Of a stretch of DNA of 64,000 nucleotides, positions 1 to 7,799 are shown in pieces. Source of the DNA: an uncultured Paracoccaceae bacterium (GTDB taxonomy: Bacteria; Pseudomonadota; Alphaproteobacteria; Rhodobacterales; Rhodobacteraceae); assembly GCA_947493745.1 (NCBI GenBank), contig CANLSM010000007.1, forward strand, positions 1 through 64,000, given 5' to 3'. The notes beneath the pieces are model-generated. The model had not been told where the DNA came from and searched no databases. It saw only the letters and a list, made by a program, of their open reading frames with translations. Position 1 is the stretch's first letter; every line of letters starts with the position of its first letter. Made by a program: the position numbers and the translations under genes.

Positions 1-170
1 GCCCAACTGCTCATGTGCTCGAGCTATCATGCTGGATTCGCGAGATGAATCCCTCAACTCATTTGTGCAACAAAGCCCGATAGAGTTATTTTAGATATAG
101 CCAAGGTGTTCTTCCTCGTCGCTCAAGTTCTGCAACTCTAGCGATAAAGTAGTGGGTGTAAATCACTGCG
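1..170. other. Intergenic end of window, no gene seen
   Basis: This stretch lies downstream of the leftward crtC gene and is more AT-rich than its surroundings. I see no coding frame with a plausible start and ribosome binding site. A 6-bp inverted repeat (GGATTC at 34-39, GAATCC at 47-52) could form a weak hairpin, but it has no T-run on either side, so I do not call it a terminator. Confidence 0.5.
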
Positions 171-1100
171 TCAGGACTTCCACCCCGCCCGTCTCGGCAC
201 CTTAACGGCCAGCATCGGCTTGAGCAAAGGGGAGGCGAAGCGGTTGAGGTCGAGCGCCTCATGGACGCCTACGGTTTCCTGTCCGAAGATCTTCGTGCGC
301 ACCGCTGAGCGGGTGTAGAATGGCGCGTCCAGCATGTGTTTGACCTGCCGTGGGGTAAAGCCCGCGTCGGCCCGAGTCTCGCGCCTCACCAGCCAGAGGG
401 AGCGGGCAAGCCGGGCCTTCGGCGGCGGCTCCACCTCGCTGACAGAGCCCGAGTCATCAAACTTCAGGGCAACCGACAGGTCCGACCCGTCGCGCCGTTT
501 GGCGTCATAGAATGCCACAGCGCCGCCCTTGACAGGCATCCGCGCCCATGTCCAGTAGGAGAAATCGGCCTCCAATGCGGCGGTGCCGAAATTCGCATCA
601 AAGTATCCATGGCCCTGCCACTTCCAGCCCGGGCGGTTCAGATCGACCTCGATCCGGGCGGATGGGGCGAAGGGGCGCCAGATATGGCTGCCATCGGCTT
701 TCAGCGGCACCTCGATGGATGTGATCGCGTCGGGGTGTAGCCGCACCTGTCCTGTGATCCGCTGGCAATGGGGCGTCGATATCTCGTTGATGTCGATCAC
801 AAGCGACGTACCGTCCCAGGTATAGCTGGACGGGCCGACCTCAAGGCGCTCGGGGCTGAGCCGGAGCGCGCTTTCGCCCCGGTCCGTCATGGCCCAGCGC
901 GCGCCGGGGCCATAGAGGGCTACGTTGATGCAGACATGGTTCTGCGGGTTCCTGCGCCCCGACCATCTGTACCAGGGCGAGAAGACCGAGCCTATGAACC
1001 CGATGACCGAGATGCCATAGGTGCCGCAATCGGAGAGGCCGTCGACATACCACCAGGCATATCCGTCCGGCGGGACGGCGAGGTCGAAGCAAGGTCCGTC
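171..1100 (-). CDS. crtC: CrtC, acyclic carotenoid 1,2-hydratase (hydroxyneurosporene synthase); start codon unclear
   Basis: CrtC adds water across the C-1,2 double bond of acyclic carotenoids (neurosporene to 1-hydroxyneurosporene) in the spheroidene pathway. The frame carries family-typical stretches: GYAWWYVDGLSD, IGSVFSPWYRWSGRRNPQNH, MTDRG, LVIDINEIS, HIWRPFAP, GHGYFDANFGT, EADFSYWTWAR. Family-like sequence begins around 1100, inside the 3' end of crtD in another frame, so the two genes overlap by about 110 nt. No ATG, GTG, TTG or CTG occurs in frame between 1379 and 891; the first ATG (888-890) would remove about 70 conserved residues. The true start is therefore a rarer codon, a frameshift from crtD, or a sequence error. 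The right boundary given here is where homology fades, not a start codon. Probably co-transcribed with crtD. Confidence 0.85.
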   Translation of the reverse strand, partial: DGPCFDLAVPPDGYAWWYVDGLSDCGTYGISVIGFIGSVFSPWYRWSGRRNPQNHVCINVALYGPGARWAMTDRGESALRLSPERLEVGPSSYTWDGTSLVIDINEISTPHCQRITGQVRLHPDAITSIEVPLKADGSHIWRPFAPSARIEVDLNRPGWKWQGHGYFDANFGTAALEADFSYWTWARMPVKGGAVAFYDAKRRDGSDLSVALKFDDSGSVSEVEPPPKARLARSLWLVRRETRADAGFTPRQVKHMLDAPFYTRSAVRTKIFGQETVGVHEALDLNRFASPLLKPMLAVKVPRRAGWKS

Positions 1101-2569
1101 AAGATCGCCTCTGCCGCGTGCTGGCCTGACAGTGTCGCCATCGGAATGCCCGGCCCCGGATGCGCACCGCCCCCCGCCAGATAGAGCCGTTTCAGCCTGC
1201 TGCGCGCCGTTGGTCGTCGAAAGCTCGCCATCATCCCATGCGGGCTGCGCCCGTAGAGCGATCCGTCCGAGGCCGGGAACATCTCCGCGAAGTCTCGGGG
1301 CCGGGTCAGCGCGCTCGCGTCCGGCTCGGGGCTGAAACGCAGTCCGTGCGTCGCCAGTGTCCGAAAAGTTCTGCTCTGACATAGCTCGGTCTCCTTCTCC
1401 TCCGGTATGGCCGTGCTGACCGGTGGTCCATTCATTATGATCTCGAAACGCTCGCGGCCCGGGGCGGGGCTGGTGCTGCCGCGATCCTGTGCGCAGACAT
1501 AAAGTGTCGGGTCGCTGGGCATCCGCCCCGCGGCCAGATCGTCAAACTCGGATTTCGGATCGCGACCGAAAAAGACGTTGTGATGGGCAAGATCGCAGCC
1601 CCGCGGCTCGGCAGCGAAGGACCAGACATAGGCCGAGAGTGCGCGCGGTGACACGGCATGGTTGGAAACGCTGCCCGCAGGCCCGAACCCGAGCAGACCG
1701 TTGGCGAGCGCCGCCGGATCGCCGTTGAACAGGACCGCATCCGCCGGAATACGTCTGCCATCGGCAAGGACGATACCACTTGCAGCCTCGCCCTGGGTTT
1801 CGATCCGCGCGACTTCGGTATCATAGGTGAAACCGGCGCCGCGCTCCGTGGCGAGCCGTTCCAGGGCCACGGCAAGCTGATGCATGCCGCCCCTGATGGA
1901 CCAGACGCCGGAGGCTTCGGCACTCCAGATCAGCGAGAGCACTGCGGGGGACTTCCAGGGAGAGCCGCCGACATAGGTCGCATAGCGCCCGAAAAGCTGA
2001 CGAAGGCGCGGGTTGCGGAACCGCGCGGCCAGCCGTCCTGCCAGCGTCGCGCGGGGCAGGAGATCGGGCAGAAGATTTCGCCCCTGCTTCAGCGTGTTTC
2101 TCAGAATGCCTGCCAGATCAGGGCGGGCGGCCTGCATGACCGGCTGCTCGAACGCATCAAACAGACGCCTGGCTTGCAGAGTGAAGGCCTCAAACCGGAC
2201 AGCCTCGTTCTCATCAGCAAAGGCCGCAATTGCCGACCGGCTCCGGTCCATGTCCGCAAAGAGATCGAGGCTTGAGCCATCCGGCCAGAAATGCCGCGCC
2301 AGAACCGCATCTTGTGAAAGCTGCAGATGGTCATCAAGATTTTCGTCAACCGAGGCAAAGAGCGCTTCGAAAACCGGACGCATGGTGAAAACGGTGGGTC
2401 CCGCATCGACCGGTCCGGCCTGACTGTGAACGGTGCGCATTTTTCCGCCCGGGGCCGAGTGCTGCTCAAATACCTGAACATTCATTCCTGCATGGGACAG
2501 CCGCAGGGCAGCGGCAAGCCCGCCAATCCCTGCGCCGATGACAATCACGGTTTTTGCGTTCTCGGTCAG
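992..2569 (-). CDS. crtD: CrtD, hydroxyneurosporene/methoxyneurosporene C-3,4 desaturase
   Basis: CrtD is a phytoene-desaturase-type flavoprotein that introduces the C-3,4 double bond in spheroidene synthesis. It has an N-terminal FAD dinucleotide-binding motif (VIVIGAGIGGLAAALR, near residues 8-23), FEQHSAPGGKMRT, and the C-terminal carotenoid oxidase signature LAGGGAHPGPGIPMATLSG. The frame is open up to a GTG at 2632, but that lies inside a PpsR box. I prefer CTG at 2567-2569, which has AAGGGG six bases upstream and leaves a short N-terminus before the FAD motif; GTG at 2546-2548 is another option with a poorer ribosome binding site. The last ~35 residues are Ser/Thr/Pro-rich and encoded where the crtC frame begins, so they are probably not under selection as CrtD. 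Oxygen and light regulation through PpsR is inferred from the boxes upstream. Confidence 0.9.
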   Translation of the reverse strand: MTENAKTVIVIGAGIGGLAAALRLSHAGMNVQVFEQHSAPGGKMRTVHSQAGPVDAGPTVFTMRPVFEALFASVDENLDDHLQLSQDAVLARHFWPDGSSLDLFADMDRSRSAIAAFADENEAVRFEAFTLQARRLFDAFEQPVMQAARPDLAGILRNTLKQGRNLLPDLLPRATLAGRLAARFRNPRLRQLFGRYATYVGGSPWKSPAVLSLIWSAEASGVWSIRGGMHQLAVALERLATERGAGFTYDTEVARIETQGEAASGIVLADGRRIPADAVLFNGDPAALANGLLGFGPAGSVSNHAVSPRALSAYVWSFAAEPRGCDLAHHNVFFGRDPKSEFDDLAAGRMPSDPTLYVCAQDRGSTSPAPGRERFEIIMNGPPVSTAIPEEKETELCQSRTFRTLATHGLRFSPEPDASALTRPRDFAEMFPASDGSLYGRSPHGMMASFRRPTARSRLKRLYLAGGGAHPGPGIPMATLSGQHAAEAILTDLASTSPSRRTDMPGGMSTASPIAAPMASRSSGS

Positions 2570-2625
2570 CGTGCGCCCCTTCGAGATGCGGATAACCCGA
2601 GCAGTGTTGACAGAATCCTGACAAC

Positions 2626-2643
2626 TGTCCACATTAGTTTACA
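2626..2643. promoter_or_regulatory. PpsR/CrtJ box 1 (TGT-N12-ACA)
   Basis: TGTCCACATTAGTTTACA matches the PpsR/CrtJ consensus exactly. It sits between the divergent crtD and crtE genes. On the plus strand a TTGACA (2607-2612) precedes it and on the minus strand another TTGACA (2656-2651) precedes it, so a repressor bound here would cover both candidate promoters. The motif is seen; the binding protein is inferred from the carotenoid context. Confidence 0.8.
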
Positions 2644-2650
2644 CTATATA

Positions 2651-2668
2651 TGTCAATTTTATCCGACA
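2651..2668. promoter_or_regulatory. PpsR/CrtJ box 2 (TGT-N12-ACA)
   Basis: TGTCAATTTTATCCGACA is a second exact TGT-N12-ACA palindrome, 7 bp after box 1 and 22 bp before the crtE start. Tandem boxes with short spacing are the known architecture for cooperative PpsR binding at photosynthesis promoters. Confidence 0.8.
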
Positions 2669-2689
2669 GATGCCGGAGAAGAGGACGAT

Positions 2690-3559
2690 ATGAGCCTGCA
2701 TGACCGGATCGAAACCACGCTTGTCGCCTCCGTCAAGCGAGGGCAGATGCAACCGGCGCCTCCCAGACTGGCCGCAGCGCTTGACTATGCGCTCTTTCCG
2801 GGTGGCGCGCGTGTGCGACCGCAGATCTGCCTGTCGGTGGCGCATGCCTGTGGCGATGACGCACCTCAGGTGGCCAATGCCGCAGCGGCTTCGATCGAAC
2901 TGATCCATTGCGCCTCTCTCATCCATGACGATCTGCCCTGCTTTGACGATGCGGCGATCCGCCGGGGCAAGCCATCGGTGCATGTGGCCTTTGGTGAGGA
3001 ACTCGCTGTGCTCGCGGGTGACGCATTGATCATCATGGCGTTCGAGACGCTGGCAAAGGATGCCGCCACAGCGCCGGACCGGCTCGCCGGGCTGGTGATG
3101 TCGCTCGCACGAATGACAGGGATGCCCCGGGGGATCTGCGCCGGACAGGGATGGGAGAGCGAGAAGCGTGTCGATCTTTCGGCCTATCATCAGGCCAAGA
3201 CCGGTTCTCTGTTCGAGGCCGCGACCCAGATGGGCGCGTTGGCCGCAGGAGCCGATCCCGAGCCCTGGGCTGATCTCGGGGCGCTGATCGGCGAGGCCTA
3301 TCAGGTCGCCGATGATCTGCGCGACACGCTGCTTGATGAGACCGAGCTTGGCAAACCCGCTGGTCAGGATGCGGTCTGCGACCGTCCCAACGCCGTGGCT
3401 GAACTGGGCGTCAAGGGAGCGATGCGCAAGCTGGAGGATACGTTGAGCGGCGCCATCGCCTCGATCCCGTCCTGCCCGGGAGAGGCCGAGCTTTGCGCGC
3501 TTGTGCAGGCGCAGGCCAAACGTCTAAGCCCGTTGGGTCACGCCGCGGCGAATGTCTGA
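2690..3559 (+). CDS. crtE: CrtE, geranylgeranyl diphosphate synthase
   Basis: Prenyltransferase that condenses isopentenyl diphosphate with allylic diphosphates to give C20 geranylgeranyl diphosphate, precursor of carotenoids and of the bacteriochlorophyll tail. The first aspartate-rich motif is in LIHDDLPCFDD (residues ~78-87) and the second in YQVADDLRD (~residue 204 onward); both bind Mg-diphosphate. At 289 residues it has the usual family length. ATG 2690 follows GGAGAAGAGGA, and the start lies directly after PpsR box 2. The gene overlaps crtF by 8 bp, so the two are translationally coupled. Confidence 0.95.
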   Translation: MSLHDRIETTLVASVKRGQMQPAPPRLAAALDYALFPGGARVRPQICLSVAHACGDDAPQVANAAAASIELIHCASLIHDDLPCFDDAAIRRGKPSVHVAFGEELAVLAGDALIIMAFETLAKDAATAPDRLAGLVMSLARMTGMPRGICAGQGWESEKRVDLSAYHQAKTGSLFEAATQMGALAAGADPEPWADLGALIGEAYQVADDLRDTLLDETELGKPAGQDAVCDRPNAVAELGVKGAMRKLEDTLSGAIASIPSCPGEAELCALVQAQAKRLSPLGHAAANV

Positions 3560-4703
3560 CCGCTTGCGCGTGCCGCTCTGGTCAGGGTTGTCGGATCGTG
3601 TGGCCGGCTGGCGCAACCGCAAGATCGCGTCGTTCGAATTCCAGAAATGGGCAAGCGGCAATCCGTTGACGCGCAGAATTGCGCGGGGCGATGCGGACCG
3701 GCTCTATGACCTGGTTGCAGGTTTTGTCTACTCCCAGACGCTTCTTGCCTGCGTTGAGTTGCGGCTTTTCCATCTCCTGAAAGACCGGGCTGAGAGCGCG
3801 CAGTCGCTTGCGGTCAGCACGGGGCTTGCGCCGGACCGGATGCTGACGCTTTGCAAGGCGGCAGCGGCACTGGGGCTTCTGAAACGGGGCCGCAAGGACC
3901 GGTTTCGACTGGGACGGCTGGGTGCCGCCGTTCTGGGTGTCCCCGGGCTGGAGGACATGATCCGGCATCATCGTCTGTTCTACAATGACCTTGCCGATCC
4001 CGTCGCCTTGCTGAAGGACCGGACGGAGCCATCGCTTGCCGGTTTCTGGCCCTATGTCGGCGGCAAGACCGACGATATTCCCGACGATGTCGCTGTGACC
4101 TATTCGGATCTGATGGCAAGCTCTCAGCTTCTCGTCGCCGAAGAGACACTGCGACATGTCAGGCTGGATGACACGAAACATCTGATGGACCTTGGAGGGG
4201 GGAGCGGTGCCTTTCTCGGGCAGGTCTCGGCCTCCTATCCGGACATGGCGCTCACGCTGGTCGATCTGCCACCAGTGGTCGAGACGGCGCATGGGCATTT
4301 CAGGAACCTTGGTCTTGAGACCCGGATCGAATGTGTGGGGCTCAGTTTTCTCGACACGGAGATCCCAAGGGGCGCTGATGCGGTCTCGCTGGTGCGTGTA
4401 CTCTATGATCACGATGACCCGGTGGTGCAGGCGCTGTTGAGGAAAGTGTTTGAGGCTCTGCCGCCCGGTGGACGGCTGCTGATCTCCGAGCCGATGTCTG
4501 GTGGCATGAAGCCGACCAAGGCGGGAGACGCCTATTTCGGGTTCTATACGATGGCCATGACGACCGGAAAACCGCGCTCGGCGGCGGAACATTCCGTGTT
4601 TCTGAAGGCCGCGGGTTTTGTGGACATCAAAAAGACCCGAACCAGCCGACCGTTTGTGACCAGCTTGATCACCGCGCGTAAGCCGGAGCCTCGCGGCACC
4701 TAA
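3552..4703 (+). CDS. crtF: CrtF, hydroxyneurosporene O-methyltransferase
   Basis: SAM-dependent methyltransferase that methylates the 1-hydroxy group of demethylspheroidene-type carotenoids. The N-terminal half is the helical dimerisation region (DRLYDLVAGFVYSQTLLACV), typical of plant-type O-methyltransferases; the C-terminal Rossmann part has the SAM motif HLMDLGGGSGAFL and the following TLVDLPPVVETA. Length 383 aa fits CrtF. Its ATG lies inside the last codons of crtE. Its TAA shares the 4-bp sequence CTAA with the stop of the convergent glutathione transferase gene. Confidence 0.95.
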   Translation: MSDRLRVPLWSGLSDRVAGWRNRKIASFEFQKWASGNPLTRRIARGDADRLYDLVAGFVYSQTLLACVELRLFHLLKDRAESAQSLAVSTGLAPDRMLTLCKAAAALGLLKRGRKDRFRLGRLGAAVLGVPGLEDMIRHHRLFYNDLADPVALLKDRTEPSLAGFWPYVGGKTDDIPDDVAVTYSDLMASSQLLVAEETLRHVRLDDTKHLMDLGGGSGAFLGQVSASYPDMALTLVDLPPVVETAHGHFRNLGLETRIECVGLSFLDTEIPRGADAVSLVRVLYDHDDPVVQALLRKVFEALPPGGRLLISEPMSGGMKPTKAGDAYFGFYTMAMTTGKPRSAAEHSVFLKAAGFVDIKKTRTSRPFVTSLITARKPEPRGT

Positions 4704-5560
4704 CGCGTGAGCAGGCCTTCCAAAGCGGGCCAGGCCCCGGCATCCGCAACAGACTTGTCCCGGCAGAACCGGTTGCAGAAGCCGATGACCCTGCCGTCGA
4801 TTTCCGCCAGCGCATCCCTTTGCACCGGATCATCCGAATAGGGGCAGGTCTCGTTGATCGGGGTCGCGTCCATGACGGGTTTTGCTTTGATCGGGGTGGG
4901 CCCGGGCCAGTCCTTGCGTGGCAGATCGAGATCATAGCCCGGCTGCACATAGTTTTCGGCCAGCCCCATCGCGCGCCACCTGCGAAACGCCATGTCCGTC
5001 AGATGAGCCTCCGCATAGCGTCTTGCGGCTTCGCCCACCGGCAGGTCATAGCCTGCAATCCTCGCAGCGACAGGCGCGAAGAATGCATCCGCAATGCTGT
5101 ATGCGCCAAAAAGCCATGGACCACCTGATCCAAGTGCCCAGAGGTTCTCGATCCGATCCAGATCGGCCAGCACCTCCCTGGAGGGTTCAAACCCCTCATA
5201 GGCATGCCGCAGGTTCATCGGGCAGGCCTGTCGCAGGGCGCCAAAACCGGAATGCATCTCGGCTGTCATGCTACGCGCCAGCCCGCGCTGAACCGGGTCT
5301 TCCGGCCAGAAGCCGATATCGGGATGCGTCTCGGCCAGCGTCTCGGCCATTGCCAGGGTATCGCCGACAACCATATCGCCAGCGCGCATTGCAGGCACGA
5401 GCCGCGACGGCTCAAAGTCGCTCAGCAACTCCCAGAAGGATGGCGTGTTCATCCGTGCCTGACGCGTCTTGACGGTCAGGCCGAATCTTTCGAACAGAAG
5501 CCACCCTCTGAGCGACCAGCTTGAATAGGTGCGGTCGCCGATGGCGAGTTGATAAGTCAT
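4700..5560 (-). CDS. Glutathione S-transferase family protein
   Basis: The N-terminal thioredoxin-like domain (residues ~1-80) contains YSSWSLRGWLLFERFGL, with Ser residues where the glutathione-activating residue lies, and LVPAMRAGDMVVGDTLAMAE for glutathione gamma-glutamyl binding. The helical C-terminal domain has GPWLFGAYSIADAFFAPVA, the GST N-capping region. The protein is 286 aa, about 60 longer than most GSTs; the extra tail includes Cys-containing segments (NETCPYSDD, IGFCNRFC) with no function I can assign. ATG 5560 follows AGGAGG. It is transcribed towards crtF and is not part of the carotenoid pathway as far as can be seen; substrate unknown. Confidence 0.85.
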   Translation of the reverse strand: MTYQLAIGDRTYSSWSLRGWLLFERFGLTVKTRQARMNTPSFWELLSDFEPSRLVPAMRAGDMVVGDTLAMAETLAETHPDIGFWPEDPVQRGLARSMTAEMHSGFGALRQACPMNLRHAYEGFEPSREVLADLDRIENLWALGSGGPWLFGAYSIADAFFAPVAARIAGYDLPVGEAARRYAEAHLTDMAFRRWRAMGLAENYVQPGYDLDLPRKDWPGPTPIKAKPVMDATPINETCPYSDDPVQRDALAEIDGRVIGFCNRFCRDKSVADAGAWPALEGLLTR

Positions 5561-5634
5561 TGCGGTCCTCCTGATACGCGCAACTTTGACGCCCCGGGTG
5601 TAAGGCGTCCAATCAGGATTCTTGGATCATCGGT

Positions 5635-6219
5635 TCACGGTTTGAAATTGACGCCCATGACCCGCCATGCCTGCGGTTCGGGCAGATAGTCGAGCTGGGT
5701 GACCGAGAGATTGTCGACCTTGAAGGAAAAGACTGACTTGGCGGCCATATCGGATGCTATCTGAAGCGCGCAGAGGATGACGCCGAAATGGGCCGTACAG
5801 ATCACGGGGACGCCGTCGCTGAGGGCGAGAATGGCGTCGATTTCGGCCCGGATGCGGGCCTCCAGCATGTTCCAGCTTTCGCCGCCGGGCGGGGCCACAT
5901 CGCCGGGTTCCGACCAGAATGCGCGAGACAATTCGGGCTCGGATAGCGCAATATCGGAGAAATTCCGACCATCCCAGGCACCGTAGTTCATCTCGCGCAG
6001 TCCTTGCCGGTGCGCCAGACGTTCGCGTCGCCCAGCAATGGCGTCTGCGGTTGCAGATGCCCGGACCAGATCGGAGGAGACCACCAGGGCCTCATCTGGC
6101 AGATATGCTTCAAGACGTGCCAGTGCCTCCTGGTCAGAGAGGTCAGCGGGAATGTCGCGCCAGCCCACTGCACCTTTGGCATGGGTCGGGCCGTGACGCA
6201 CCCAGAAGAACGAGGTCAT
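5635..6219 (-). CDS. Histidine phosphatase family protein, probable alpha-ribazole phosphatase (CobC-like)
   Basis: Phosphoglycerate-mutase-like phosphatase. The catalytic phosphohistidine motif is WVRHGPTH at residues 6-13 and the second active-site histidine is in CTAHFGVI near residue 143. The context, a 4-bp ATGA overlap with cobU immediately upstream, suggests removal of a phosphate in nucleotide-loop assembly of cobalamin. The assignment to alpha-ribazole phosphate or adenosylcobalamin phosphate is inferred from this neighbour; the family also includes sugar-phosphate phosphatases. Confidence 0.8.
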   Translation of the reverse strand: MTSFFWVRHGPTHAKGAVGWRDIPADLSDQEALARLEAYLPDEALVVSSDLVRASATADAIAGRRERLAHRQGLREMNYGAWDGRNFSDIALSEPELSRAFWSEPGDVAPPGGESWNMLEARIRAEIDAILALSDGVPVICTAHFGVILCALQIASDMAAKSVFSFKVDNLSVTQLDYLPEPQAWRVMGVNFKP

Positions 6220-6752
6220 GATACGGGCAGGGTGCCTTTGAGCACCATGGGCAACCCGGCGGCCACGAAGACGACCAGATCGGCCCGGGCCGCAATCATC
6301 TGGTTGAGATGGCCTTGAGCGTCTCGAAACGCCCGCCCGAGCGCATTTTCCGGCACCAGTCCCATGCCGACCTCGTTCGAGACGCAGATGATCGGGTTCG
6401 GGCTGCTCAGAACCGCCGCGCCCAATGCGTCCATTCCCTCATCGAGATCGGCGTTGGCCAGCAGCTGGTTGGAGAGCCAGAGTGTCAGGCAGTCGATCAG
6501 GATCAGGCTGGCGGGCGGGACGGATGCAATCGCATCGACCAGATCGAGCGGTGCCTCGACAGTCTTCCAGCCCCGGTCCCGCCGGTCCCGATGGGCGGCG
6601 ATCCGTCCTTCCATCTCGGCGTCAAAGGCCTGTGCAGTGGCGATGTAGGTCACGTCATTCGTGATATGTGAGGCAAGATGCTCCGCAAACCGGGACTTGC
6701 CGGACCGGGCGCCGCCAAGGATCAACGTTGCCTGTGGAGACCCTTCCAACAC
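6216..6752 (-). CDS. cobU: CobU/CobP, adenosylcobinamide kinase / adenosylcobinamide-phosphate guanylyltransferase
   Basis: Bifunctional enzyme that phosphorylates adenosylcobinamide and transfers GMP to it, in the nucleotide-loop stage of B12 synthesis. The P-loop is LILGGARSGKSRFAE (residues ~10-24); TYIATAQAFDAEMEGRIAAH is the conserved segment with the histidine that accepts GMP, and LILIDCLTLWLSN is the Walker B region. Length 178 aa matches the family. The first codon is GTG at 6752, with TTG at 6749 as an alternative; no strong ribosome binding site decides between them. It is divergent from rpoH and overlaps the phosphatase gene. Confidence 0.92.
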   Translation of the reverse strand: MLEGSPQATLILGGARSGKSRFAEHLASHITNDVTYIATAQAFDAEMEGRIAAHRDRRDRGWKTVEAPLDLVDAIASVPPASLILIDCLTLWLSNQLLANADLDEGMDALGAAVLSSPNPIICVSNEVGMGLVPENALGRAFRDAQGHLNQMIAARADLVVFVAAGLPMVLKGTLPVS

Positions 6753-6781
6753 TTCAATGTGACCTCATGTTATCCCGAATA

Positions 6782-6811
6782 TGATCCATACTCGCAGTCA
6801 GCCCGTACAAA
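6782..6811 (+). promoter_or_regulatory. Candidate RpoE-type promoter for rpoH
   Basis: TGATCC at 6782-6787, then 18 bases, then TACAAA at 6806-6811. TGATC(C) resembles the -35 element of Rhodobacter RpoE (sigma-E) promoters, and rpoHII is a known RpoE target in Rhodobacter sphaeroides. The -10 match is weak and spacing in known sites varies, so this is a proposal. Confidence 0.4.
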
Positions 6812-6848
6812 CTACAAACCAAAGTGTTTCGCAACAGCAGGAGTTTGG

Positions 6849-7733
6849 ATGATGACCGATGATGCGTCTGGCGTTCGTGCACTGACAAGGCAGGCCATGA
6901 AGGCCGAGATGCTGGATGCGGAAACAGAACTGCAACTCGCGCGGGCCTGGCGTCATGAGGGATGCGAGAAATCGCTGCACCGGCTGGTCAACGCCTATAT
7001 GCGTCTGGCGGTGTCGATGGCCACCAAATATCGCCGCTACGGCGCGCCGATGTCCGACCTCATTCAGGAGGCGGGCGTGGGGCTGATGAAAGCGGCCGAG
7101 AAGTTCGACCCGGACCGTGGTGTGCGCTTCTCCACCTACGCGGTCTGGTGGATCAAGGCGTCGATCCAGGACTACGTGATGCGCAACTGGTCGATGGTTC
7201 GGACCGGCTCCACATCGTCGCAGAAGGCGCTTTTCTTCAATCTTCGCCGGGTGCGTGCCAAACTTGAGCGCGAGGCAGGTGCCAATGGCGAGGTTCTCAA
7301 CGGACCAGAGTTGCGCGAAATGATCGCGGTTGAGGTCGGCGTGCCGATCCGGGATGTCGAGATGATGGATGCGCGGCTTGCAGGCTCGGACTTCTCGCTC
7401 AATGCGCAGCAGGCCGGTGACGAGGGTCGCGAGTGGATCGAGGCGCTGGAAGATGAGACCAGTCAGGCTGACGAGACTGTCAGCCGTAGCAAGGACCTCG
7501 ACACGGCCCGCGTTTGGCTGACCGATGCGATGACATCACTCAACCCGCGTGAGCGCATGATCATCGTTGAACGCAAGCTGAAAGATGACCCGCGGACACT
7601 TGAAAGCCTCGGCACCGAGCTTGGCCTCTCCAAGGAACGCATTCGCCAGCTTGAGGCGCAGGCGCTGAAGAAGATGCGTAAGCAGCTTGAGCAGACCACG
7701 GGCGGTGCGGCCGAGCTTCTGGTTCACGCCTGA
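6849..7733 (+). CDS. rpoH: RpoH-family alternative sigma factor, RpoHII type
   Basis: Sigma-32 family sigma factor. Region 2 is intact: RLVNAYMRLAVSMATKYRRY, SDLIQEAGVGLMKAAEKFDP, and GVRFSTYAVWWIKASIQDYV with the -10 recognition helix. The RpoH box is QKALFFNLRR. Region 4 ends with LGLSKERIRQLEAQALKKM. Variation such as FFNLRRVRAKLEREAG and SDFSLNAQQ points to the RpoHII branch, which in Rhodobacter serves the singlet-oxygen response together with RpoE. ATG 6849 is chosen because GGAG lies five bases before it; ATG 6852 follows directly. The frame stays open upstream without a ribosome binding site. Confidence 0.92.
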   Translation: MMTDDASGVRALTRQAMKAEMLDAETELQLARAWRHEGCEKSLHRLVNAYMRLAVSMATKYRRYGAPMSDLIQEAGVGLMKAAEKFDPDRGVRFSTYAVWWIKASIQDYVMRNWSMVRTGSTSSQKALFFNLRRVRAKLEREAGANGEVLNGPELREMIAVEVGVPIRDVEMMDARLAGSDFSLNAQQAGDEGREWIEALEDETSQADETVSRSKDLDTARVWLTDAMTSLNPRERMIIVERKLKDDPRTLESLGTELGLSKERIRQLEAQALKKMRKQLEQTTGGAAELLVHA

Positions 7734-7799
7734 CCCTTGCCGCCGCCCCTCCGGACGGATACATCAGCCTGACTGCCCTTGATTTCTGGTGAGGCCGAT

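Noticed and set aside
1102-1382. The first 90 codons of the longest frame containing crtC
   Set aside because: They are out-of-frame sequence within crtD and look nothing like CrtC; starting at 1382 would mean a ~390-bp overlap with no ribosome binding site.
2605-2625. A third PpsR-like box starting at TGTTGACAG
   Set aside because: The half-sites TGT and ACA are 13 bases apart, not 12, so it does not meet the consensus.
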